Positions 30,867 through 37,110 of a DNA stretch of 37,110 nucleotides are shown here, one piece after another; within the stretch, counting starts at the first letter, position 1, and each line of letters begins with the position of its first letter. The notes under the pieces were generated by a model. It was not told the DNA's origin. It did not search any database and was given only the letters and a program-made list of their open reading frames with translations. The stretch comes from an uncultured Bacilli bacterium (lineage in GTDB: Bacteria; Bacillota_I; Bacilli_A; RF39; UBA660), in the NCBI GenBank assembly GCA_947594675.1, contig CANQEF010000002.1:1-37110 (forward strand). Direction: 5' to 3'. Position numbers and translations under genes: made by a program.

Positions 30867-32063
30867 TTAAATAGATTTACCAGCTAAATATCCCGTTATA
30901 AAAGCAAAAGCTAAATTAAAGCCTCCACAGATACCATCAACATCTAATAATTCTCCTACTATATATAAATCTTTTACTAATAAAGATTCCATGGTATGGG
31001 GATTAATTTCCTTTAGACTAACTCCTCCTGTTGTTGTTTGAGATTCTTCTAAGGAATTTGTTTTTTTAATTATAACTTTATAGTCTGTAAATGCTTTTAA
31101 TAAATTATTCTTTTTTTCTAAAGATAAATCATTCCATTTTTCATTAGTAAGTTTTTGTTTAGAAAAAAGGGCATTAACTAATTTGTAATCAATTATTGTC
31201 TCAAATAAATCTTTAGCTTTAGGATTTTGCATTAGGCTATTTCTTTCATTAAAATAAGCTAAATAGGAATTTGTTTTTATAAATGGTAAAAAGTTTATTT
31301 TTATAACTTCCTCTTTTTGTTCATAAAGACCGCGTGATATTAAACTACTAATATTAAATATACAAATACCACTTAAACCAGATTTTGATAGTTGCAACTG
31401 CCCTACTTCTTTTTTTAATAGTTTGTTATTTTCAATTAAAGATAATTCTGCATCTATTCTTAAACCTTTTAAAGAAGTAAGTAGTTTATCTTCTACTTGG
31501 ACACCAACTAAGGCAGGTAGCAAGAATTTTATTGTATGATTAGTTTCTTTTAAGTAATTATAAGCTAAATAATCTTTATCTTTTAAAAAGGCATTAGAAC
31601 CGGTTGCTAAAATAAGCTTATCACAAGTTAAAGATTCTTTTTCATTAGAAACAATAAATTTATTACTTTCTTTTTTTATAGATTTAACTTGAAAGTCTTC
31701 TTTAATAAGCGCTTTTTCTTTAACTTTATTTAGTAATGCATTCTTTATAGTTTGACTATTTTCGGTTACAGGATAGTAATAGCCATTTTTTATTTTAGGA
31801 ATTATTCCTAATCTTTTGAAGATATCTAAAACTAGTTTTTTATTTGGATTAGATATAATAGATGATAATATTTCTTTATTAGGAGTGTAATACTTATCAA
31901 TATCAATTGACTCATTCCAGTAGTTACATTTACCAGCTCCCGTTTGAAGAAGTTTTTTACCAATAGTTTTTCTTTCTAAAATAATTATTTCATAGTCTTT
32001 AGAAATATTTAAAGCTGCCATTAAGCCGGAAACTCCTCCACCTATTATAATTACTTTTTTCAT
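30867..32063 (-). CDS. HI0933-like flavoprotein (COG2081)
   Basis: This 398-aa protein has VIIIGGGVSGLMAAL (GxGxxG FAD motif at about residues 4-18), the acidic ribose contact LERK, and GAGKCNYWNES, the variant of the family's GNGRCN(L/F)TN signature. It also has KLILATGSNAF, GVSLKEINPHTMES and GELLDVDGICGGFNLAFAFITGYLAGKS at the C-terminus, split here as GELLDVDGICGG and FNLAFAFITGYLAGK. These define the HI0933-like/YhiN group, whose physiological reaction is not settled. The gene lies between the DUF3419-like gene (4-nt gap) and the second flavoprotein (9-nt gap). Shine-Dalgarno AGGTGA. Confidence 0.9.
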   Translation of the reverse strand: MKKVIIIGGGVSGLMAALNISKDYEIIILERKTIGKKLLQTGAGKCNYWNESIDIDKYYTPNKEILSSIISNPNKKLVLDIFKRLGIIPKIKNGYYYPVTENSQTIKNALLNKVKEKALIKEDFQVKSIKKESNKFIVSNEKESLTCDKLILATGSNAFLKDKDYLAYNYLKETNHTIKFLLPALVGVQVEDKLLTSLKGLRIDAELSLIENNKLLKKEVGQLQLSKSGLSGICIFNISSLISRGLYEQKEEVIKINFLPFIKTNSYLAYFNERNSLMQNPKAKDLFETIIDYKLVNALFSKQKLTNEKWNDLSLEKKNNLLKAFTDYKVIIKKTNSLEESQTTTGGVSLKEINPHTMESLLVKDLYIVGELLDVDGICGGFNLAFAFITGYLAGKSI

Positions 32064-32067
32064 TCAA

Positions 32068-32955
32068 TCACCTATTTTTTTGATAAATTAAAAGACCATC
32101 TGTAGTATTTTTATTTTCTTTAGTAAAAGAGTCAACTCCTGGAATTAATTCTTTATTAAAAGACAAAGCTAAATCATCAAAGTAATAGTAACGGGATCTT
32201 TCAATATCTAATTTTTTGTCATCTTTACAAAAATACATGTATCTAATTAATATTTTACCAAATAAAGAGAGATTTTTAGAAATTTTTTCTTTATAAGTGT
32301 CAACTATTTCTTTAGTAGACATCCAAGTATCATTAGAAAAGAAAATATTGTCGTAGGTAGTAGGAATGCTTTCTCTTATATCTTGTGATATAAAAATAGG
32401 AGTAAAATCTTTTATTTTTTCTTTTTCTAAAGAATAAGTTTCTTCATCTTTTAAATAAGGATTAATTTTCTTTAAAGTAGAAAATTCTTCTTCATCATTT
32501 TTGAAAAGTTTAGTTCTTATTAAATTACCTGGGAATAATTCATATAATTTATCCCATAACAATAGAGAGTCTTTATCAAGTGTTTTTAAATAATCTCTTA
32601 ATTTCTTGTATGTTTCTATAGAAAATGTTTTTCCTTCATTACCTATTTTAATAAAATATTTTAAGTATTGTTCATAGCTTAATATCTCAAAAGCAGCTTT
32701 TTTTAAATAAAAGTATTCTTTTGTTAGGATAGAATCATTCATTATTGTTACTTCGCTTGCTCCTTTTAAATTAGCATTAATAGCTAAATCAGATGATGAG
32801 TCAATCGTTAAAACAGATTTGTTTTCTAATGTAAAATAATCTAATAATGCAGATAGATTTTCTGTTGTAAATGGATAAAGCTTAAATATTTTTTGGGTAA
32901 TATAGTTATTTTTATCTTGGCATTTCTTGATAGAATTTAATATTTTTTCTTGCAT
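32068..32955 (-). CDS. DUF3419-like, probable SAM-binding protein
   Basis: I choose the ATG at 32955 (MQEKILNSIKK), preceded by AAGGAG at 9 nt; an in-frame start at 32994 is upstream of that site. The product is 295 aa. It has VLTIDSSSDLAINANLKGAS, which looks like the glycine-poor variant of the Rossmann SAM loop (VLtIxSSGDxxLN) of DUF3419 proteins, and YDNIFFSNDTWMS, which matches the DxIxLSNxxDY motif, followed by FGKILIRYM. DUF3419 includes BtaA-type enzymes for betaine lipid headgroups, but this shorter protein need not do that reaction. First gene of an operon with two flavoproteins. Moderate confidence only in the family. Confidence 0.6.
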   Translation of the reverse strand: MQEKILNSIKKCQDKNNYITQKIFKLYPFTTENLSALLDYFTLENKSVLTIDSSSDLAINANLKGASEVTIMNDSILTKEYFYLKKAAFEILSYEQYLKYFIKIGNEGKTFSIETYKKLRDYLKTLDKDSLLLWDKLYELFPGNLIRTKLFKNDEEEFSTLKKINPYLKDEETYSLEKEKIKDFTPIFISQDIRESIPTTYDNIFFSNDTWMSTKEIVDTYKEKISKNLSLFGKILIRYMYFCKDDKKLDIERSRYYYFDDLALSFNKELIPGVDSFTKENKNTTDGLLIYQKNR

Positions 32956-33035
32956 AATTATCACTCCTTGTAGATATAAAGGATACTTTAGCAAAGTATT
33001 TTTATATAAATACTATAGTCCTTTTTAGCTCCCAT

Positions 33036-33041
33036 ATTATA
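33036..33041 (-). promoter_or_regulatory. Extended -10 promoter of the DUF3419-like/flavoprotein operon
   Basis: Minus strand TGGTATAAT (extended -10; TATAAT at 33041-33036) with only a weak -35 (TTTTCT) 17 nt upstream. The leader contains an AT-rich hairpin (AGTATTT/AAATACT) near 33000. Confidence 0.55.
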
Positions 33042-33079
33042 CCACATTTTAGGTAAAAAGAAAAGCCTTTTGTTAAACT

Positions 33080-33561
33080 ACATATGGGTTAGTAAGAATG
33101 GTGTTAGAGGAATATAAAGTAGTAAATAAAACAGGTAGTATAGTTAGAGTTAAGAAATATAAAAGAATATAATTTAGATGGACAAAATAAGAGCCTTTTG
33201 GTACAATGATGGCAAAGAAAAGTTGGATAAATATAAATATTTAGTAATGCAAAATTTAGATAAGGAAGAATTAGAAAAATTAAGTGTAATGTATAAAGGA
33301 GATGAAGGAATCATGGATTATAATGAAAAATTGAGAAGACTAAATGAAAATGGTAAGTTTAATAGTCTACTAACAGAAGAGGAAGAAGAAATATTTTGGC
33401 GTAACACTGAAAGAAACATTGGCGAAAAGCTTGGCGAAAAACGTGGCGAAAAACGTGGCAAAAAAGATGTTGCTAAAAATATGTTAAGTGATGGTGTAAA
33501 TATAGACCTTATAGCCAAATATACTAATCTTTCAAAACAACAAATTGTAAGTTTAAAATAA
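33080..33561 (+). pseudogene. 5'-truncated Rpn/PD-(D/E)XK transposase-like copy
   Basis: From ACATATGGG at 33080 this follows the intact gene at 33744-34601 almost base for base, but the first 115 or so codons are missing. Small deletions and insertions shift the frame between 33080 and 33180 (for example TTAGAGGAATA against TTAGAGAAGAATA, then a stop TAA). The open part from an internal ATG at 33178 encodes only the C-terminal region, including GEKLGEKRGEKRGKK, and has no Shine-Dalgarno. A decayed duplicate, not an independent gene. Confidence 0.85.
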
Positions 33562-33599
33562 AAAAGTTAAATTTTTAGGAAAATAGTTTTTTTCAAAAT

Positions 33600-33659
33600 A
33601 AAAAGTTATGAATTTCAATTTTTCTTCTAGAAGAAATTTAAATTTTCATAGCTTTTTTC
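33600..33659. terminator. Long hairpin between the two Rpn copies
   Basis: AAAAGTTATGAATTTCAATT... (33601-33627) pairs with ...AATTTAAATTTTCATAGCTTTT (33632-33658), about 25 bp with few mismatches, followed by T residues. It probably stops transcription entering the intact copy and may work in both directions. Confidence 0.6.
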
Positions 33660-33683
33660 ATTAGAATTTGCTTAAACCTTGAT

Positions 33684-33712
33684 TTGTGTTATATTTATTA
33701 CCATGCTAAAAT
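33684..33712 (+). promoter_or_regulatory. Promoter of the intact Rpn-family gene
   Basis: TTGTGT (33684-33689), 17-nt spacer ending in TGC (extended -10), TAAAAT (33707-33712). The start point is expected near 33719. Confidence 0.6.
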
Positions 33713-33734
33713 CCTATAAATGAAAATTTATAGG
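33713..33734 (+). promoter_or_regulatory. Hairpin overlapping the ribosome binding site of the Rpn-family gene
   Basis: A perfect 9-bp inverted repeat CCTATAAAT-GAAA-ATTTATAGG (33713-33734). The right arm includes the first three bases of the Shine-Dalgarno AGGAGG (33732-33737). The expected start point falls inside the left arm, so only read-through RNA from outside could form the complete hairpin. Confidence 0.6.
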
Positions 33735-33743
33735 AGGTGTTAC

Positions 33744-34601
33744 ATGTCTAAAAATGTCTATTTAACGGCTAAATATGATTCTATTTTTAAAAATATTTTT
33801 TGTGATGAAGATAATCCTAAACTTTTAATTAAATTACTAGAAAGTATTTTAAATGTAGAAATTACAAGTATAAAGTTTTTAAATAATGAGCTAAAAATTC
33901 ATAATAAAGATGAAAGATCTAAAAGAGTTGATGGTATATTTCTTATTAATGGAAAAATTTATTGTCACATTGAAGTTAATTCTTCTTATAATAATGAATT
34001 AACTTATAGAAATTCAATATTTTTTTATAGTATTATAGTATCTAAAACACTTAAAAATGAAAACTATAACTTAAATGATAATTTTATTCATGTGAGTTTT
34101 ACATATGGATTAGGTAAAAAATATGGTGTTAGAGAAGAATATAAAGTAGTAAATAAAACAGGTAGTATAGTTAGAGTTAAGAATATAAAAGAAATAGAAT
34201 TTAATATGGACAAAATAAGAGCCTTTTGGTACAATGAGGACAAAGAAAAGTTAGATAAATATAAATATTTAGTAATGCAAAATTTAGATAAGGAAGAATT
34301 AGAAAAATTAAGTGTAATGTATAAAGGAGATGAAGGAATCATGGATTATAATGAAAAATTGAGAAGACTAAATGAAAATGGTAAGTTTAATAGTCTACTA
34401 ACAGAAGAGGAAGAAGAAATATTTTGGCGTAACACTGAAAGAAACATTGGCGAAAAGCTTGGCGAAAAACGTGGTGAAAAACGTGGCGAAAAACGTGGCA
34501 AAAAAGATGTCGCTAAAAATATGTTAAAAGAGGGGCTTGATATAAGTCTTATTGCTAAGGTAACTAATCTTTCGAAACAACAAATTATAAGTTTAAAATA
34601 A
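33744..34601 (+). CDS. Rpn/PD-(D/E)XK nuclease-family transposase-like protein
   Basis: This is a 285-aa protein from the ATG at 33744, 6 nt after AGGAGG. Order: N-terminal YLTAKYDSIFKNIFCDEDN (the DxxFKxxF entry of the PDDEXK_2 family), LLESILNVEI, then the nuclease core VDGIF (Asp) and IEVN (Glu, with Asn replacing the usual Lys or Gln), then FHVSFT-like strands. The last part is a helical region with the tandem GEKR repeats and a small C-terminal helix-turn-helix-like end (LISLIAKVTNLSKQQIISLK read as LIAKVTNLSKQQI). Related Rpn proteins promote RecA-independent DNA transfer. A truncated copy lies 650 bp upstream on the same strand. Terminator at 34606-34641. Confidence 0.85.
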   Translation: MSKNVYLTAKYDSIFKNIFCDEDNPKLLIKLLESILNVEITSIKFLNNELKIHNKDERSKRVDGIFLINGKIYCHIEVNSSYNNELTYRNSIFFYSIIVSKTLKNENYNLNDNFIHVSFTYGLGKKYGVREEYKVVNKTGSIVRVKNIKEIEFNMDKIRAFWYNEDKEKLDKYKYLVMQNLDKEELEKLSVMYKGDEGIMDYNEKLRRLNENGKFNSLLTEEEEEIFWRNTERNIGEKLGEKRGEKRGEKRGKKDVAKNMLKEGLDISLIAKVTNLSKQQIISLK

Positions 34602-34605
34602 AAAT

Positions 34606-34641
34606 AAATATCTACTAGTTAAGTTGAGTAGATATTTTTTT
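34606..34641. terminator. Bidirectional terminator
   Basis: AAATATCTACT (34606-34616) and AGTAGATATTT (34627-34637) form a perfect 11-bp stem with T-rich flanks on both sides. It serves the Rpn gene and probably the convergent aminopeptidase gene. Confidence 0.85.
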
Positions 34642-34652
34642 GTTTTTTAGTA

Positions 34653-36035
34653 TTAGACATTTTCTAGGAAAGCAATATAGCCTTTATATACTTCATAAAT
34701 GTCAGCTTTTGAAGATATTTCCCAAGGAGCATGCATATTTAAAATACCTACTCCACAATCAACTACTTGGACATTTTCATTAGCTAAAATGTAAGCTATC
34801 GTTCCTCCTCCACCAACATCTACTTTACCTAATTCAGATATTTGGAAAGAAACATTATTATCATCCATTACTTTACGAAGTTCAGCTAAGTATTCAGCAT
34901 TGGCATCATTACTACCACTTTTACCTCTTGAACCAGTATATTTGCAGAAGACTAAGCCTTTATTTAAATAAGAGGCACTTCTTTTGTCCATAGCAGATGC
35001 ATAAAGAGGATCATAAGCAGCATTTACGTCACTAGATAACATTTTAGAATTTTGTAATACACGATTTGTAGCATTTGGTAAGACTTCATCCATTAAAATA
35101 CATATTTCTGTAATAGCATTTTTGTAAAAACTAGAACACATTCCTGTTGCTCCAACACTTCCTATTTCTTCTTTGTCTACTAAGATACAGCTTAAGGTTT
35201 TAGAAGTGGCTTTACTATTTAGAAAGGCTTGTAGTGAAGTAAAAGCACAAACACGATCATCTTGGCCATAGCCCATAATCATAGAACGATCAAGTCCAAA
35301 GTCACGAGAATATCCAGCCGGAGTTATTTCTAATTCAGCTGATAAAAAATCTTCCTCACTGATTGAATACTTTTCTTTTAAGATATTTAAAATATTTTCT
35401 TTTACTAAATCTTTTTTATTTTTATTATCAATTATTAAAGGACGACTTCCAATTAAAACATCTAAATCTTCTCCTTCTATAACTTTATTAGCTTCTTTTT
35501 TCATTTGTTCTTGGGCTAAATGTGGAAGTAAATCAGTAATACCTAAAACAGGGTCATTTTTATCTTCCCCAATTTTTATATCAACTTTACTACCATCTTT
35601 TTTTACAATTACACCGTGAAGAGCTAATGGTAAAGTTACCCATTGATATTTCTTTATTCCTCCATAGTAATGAGTATCAAAATATGCAAATTCACTTTCT
35701 TCATAAAGAGGAGTTGCTTTTAAATCTAAGCGAGGAGAATCAATATGGGCTCCTAAAATATTCATTCCATTTGTAATTTTGTCTTTGCCAATTATAAATA
35801 AAGCAATAGCTTTATTCATATTATTTACATATATTTTTGAACCAGCTGTTATTTTTTCATTATTAGTGATGTAATCTTCTAAATTTCTAAAACCATTTTC
35901 CTCTACTCTTTTGATGATTTCTTCACAACATTCTCTTTCTGTTTTTCCTAGATCAAGAAATTCTTTGTAATCTTCTGTTAAAGAATTTAACTTTTCTAAA
36001 TCAGAATCTTTATATTTTTTCCAAGCATTTTCCAT
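34653..36035 (-). CDS. M18-family aminopeptidase
   Basis: A zinc exopeptidase removing N-terminal residues from peptides in the cytoplasm. It has 460 aa from the ATG at 36035 (MENAWKKYKDSD), 9 nt after GAGGA; an in-frame start 34 codons upstream has no ribosome site. Metal and catalytic residues are visible in order: His/Asp in GAHIDSPRLDLK, GYGQDDRVCAF (bridging Asp), LVDKEEIGSVG (catalytic Glu pair), MDEV (Asp) and NMHAPWEI (C-terminal His). The length fits the family (about 430-480 aa). A single gene, convergent with the Rpn gene and divergent from the FtsW/RodA-family gene. Confidence 0.93.
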   Translation of the reverse strand: MENAWKKYKDSDLEKLNSLTEDYKEFLDLGKTERECCEEIIKRVEENGFRNLEDYITNNEKITAGSKIYVNNMNKAIALFIIGKDKITNGMNILGAHIDSPRLDLKATPLYEESEFAYFDTHYYGGIKKYQWVTLPLALHGVIVKKDGSKVDIKIGEDKNDPVLGITDLLPHLAQEQMKKEANKVIEGEDLDVLIGSRPLIIDNKNKKDLVKENILNILKEKYSISEEDFLSAELEITPAGYSRDFGLDRSMIMGYGQDDRVCAFTSLQAFLNSKATSKTLSCILVDKEEIGSVGATGMCSSFYKNAITEICILMDEVLPNATNRVLQNSKMLSSDVNAAYDPLYASAMDKRSASYLNKGLVFCKYTGSRGKSGSNDANAEYLAELRKVMDDNNVSFQISELGKVDVGGGGTIAYILANENVQVVDCGVGILNMHAPWEISSKADIYEVYKGYIAFLENV

Positions 36036-36326
36036 ATAACACATTCCTCGTATAATCAATCTTAGATAAATTATTAATCTATTTGATTGATCCTTTCTAT
36101 TTATATTTTTTGAGTTATAATAACTCTTGCCTTTCATAATAAAATATTTGTATGCTTAAGGTAGCACATAATATAATTATTTTTAGACTAAATAACCCTA
36201 TCTATAGTATATCATCTTTTTTATTAATTATCAGAATAAATTTTAGTAAAACTTTTTTAGGGGATGTCTAGAATTAATAATTTCATATTTTTTAGTATTA
36301 TTAATATAATTTACTAGGTGAAGAAG

Positions 36327-37110
36327 ATGAAAAAATTAGATAAAATTCTTCTATTGGCAGTCCTTATTCTTTCTTTATTTGGAATTATTATGATATTTTC
36401 TGCCTCTAGTATATGGGCTGATTATAAATTTAATGATTCTTTTCACTATTTAAAGTATCAAGCAATCTTTTTTTTAATTGGTGTTGTTTTAATGCTTTTG
36501 ATAGCTAGAATTAATTATAGAGTTTATTATAAATATGCAGATAAAATTCTTTTTGGATGTCTTATTTTATTAATATTAGTTTTAATACCAGGAATTGGTA
36601 GTATTAGAAATGGTAGTAGAAGTTGGTTTGGTATTGGACCTTTAGGTATACAGCCGAGTGAGGCCGCAAAAGTAGGATTAATTATTTTTACAAGTAAGTA
36701 TTTAACTAAAAGTAGAAATTTCTTAAAGAGTTATGTAAAAGGATTATTCCCTATATTAGGAATAACTTTACTTTTTTTTGGATTAATTATGTTACAGCCT
36801 GATTTAGGTACTGGCGTTATTTTAGTTATGGCAATCATTTCTTTATTATTTATAGCGGGAATTAGTATGAAGTTTTTTGTATTTGGGGGTATAATTGGTG
36901 TAATAGGAATTGTTATTTTAATTATAATTGCTCCATATCGTATGGACAGAATAACTTCTTTTATAAATCCGTGGAGCGATGAACTTGGAACTGGATTTCA
37001 AATTATTCAGAGCTTATATGCTATTGGGCCTGGAGGATTACTGGGTACAGGATTTTTAAAGTCAATTCAAAAGCATTTTTACATACCAGAGCCTCAAACG
37101 GATTTTATTT
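36327..37110 (+). CDS. FtsW/RodA-family peptidoglycan glycosyltransferase (partial, right edge)
   Basis: A SEDS-family membrane enzyme that polymerises lipid II into glycan strands for division or elongation. The first 261 codons are visible, starting at the ATG at 36327 after AGGTGAAGAAG. Signatures: IPGIGSIRNGSRSWFGIGP, GIQPSEAAKVGLI, MLQPDLGTGVIL, APYRMDRITSFINPWSD, GTGFQIIQSLYAIGPGGLLG and PEPQTDFI, where Asp259 is the expected catalytic residue. Multiple transmembrane helices. The PYRxxRxxxFxxPW...GxGxQxxQSLYAxGxGG block favours FtsW over RodA. No upstream gene is on this strand; 36138-36326 holds AT-rich spacer with TATAAT near 36312 as a possible promoter element. Confidence 0.9.
   Translation, partial: MKKLDKILLLAVLILSLFGIIMIFSASSIWADYKFNDSFHYLKYQAIFFLIGVVLMLLIARINYRVYYKYADKILFGCLILLILVLIPGIGSIRNGSRSWFGIGPLGIQPSEAAKVGLIIFTSKYLTKSRNFLKSYVKGLFPILGITLLFFGLIMLQPDLGTGVILVMAIISLLFIAGISMKFFVFGGIIGVIGIVILIIIAPYRMDRITSFINPWSDELGTGFQIIQSLYAIGPGGLLGTGFLKSIQKHFYIPEPQTDFI

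Noticed and set aside
33178..33561. A separate 127-aa gene
   Set aside because: It is the tail of a 5'-truncated duplicate of the gene at 33744-34601; no ribosome site precedes its ATG and the upstream part is frameshifted.
1..37110. Mycoplasma-type genetic code (TGA as Trp)
   Set aside because: TGA ends several real genes (for example at 12886 and 28647) and Trp codons are TGG.

Overview
The window is very AT-rich and densely coded. Its Shine-Dalgarno sites are strong and its sigma-A style promoters are recognisable (TTGACA/TATAAT-like boxes about 17 nt apart). A T-box leader, AddAB recombination genes, a YceD-L32 pair, YfmF/YfmH-type M16 proteins and an M18 aminopeptidase together point to a low-GC Bacillota. 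A small-genome gut lineage (RF39/Erysipelotrichia-like Bacilli) is my inference. TGA is used as a stop (for example at 12886 and 28647) and Trp is TGG, so the code is the standard bacterial one and not the Mycoplasma code.

Layout. 1-1506 (-): N-terminal part of a membrane-anchored surface protein with a LamG-like domain, running off the left edge. 1768-7993: an AbiEii-type toxin gene broken in two. Between its halves sits a segment of about 5.8 kb bounded by an 11-bp direct repeat (2012-2022 and 7782-7792). The segment carries two structured noncoding repeats, a strong promoter and four same-strand genes: MoxR-like AAA+ ATPase, a miniature AAA+-like protein without a P-loop, a COG3864/DUF2201-type metallopeptidase-VWA protein, and a WG-repeat-like protein. 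A small opposite-strand gene follows. This is the best candidate for an uncharacterised system in the window. 8213-14676 (-): a threonyl-tRNA synthetase lacking the TGS domain, preceded by a 95-aa gene and a leucine-rich-repeat gene that lie between two copies of the same roughly 74-bp leader, an MBL-fold hydrolase, a 162-aa protein under a T-box, and a J-domain/LysM fusion. 14849-24952 (-): a membrane-anchored protein, an M16 peptidase pair, purine nucleoside phosphorylase, a small tyrosine phosphatase, and addA-addB. 25106-27871 (-): a second large surface protein that shares a module with the first and has a 10-base G tract inside its promoter spacer, a likely phase-variation switch. 27984-32955 (-): ribosomal protein L32 with an apparent Prp-type cleavable leader, YceD/DUF177, an exported protein, two flavoproteins and a DUF3419-like protein. 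33080-34601 (+): a decayed and an intact copy of an Rpn/PD-(D/E)XK transposase-like gene. 34653-36035 (-): an M18 aminopeptidase. 36327-end (+): the start of an FtsW/RodA-family gene.

Functionally, most of the minus-strand backbone is housekeeping (translation, DNA repair, nucleotide salvage, proteolysis), in compact operons with overlapping or nearly touching genes. The accessory content consists of the AbiEii-splitting island, the leader-flanked LRR cassette, the phase-variable surface protein and the Rpn duplication.
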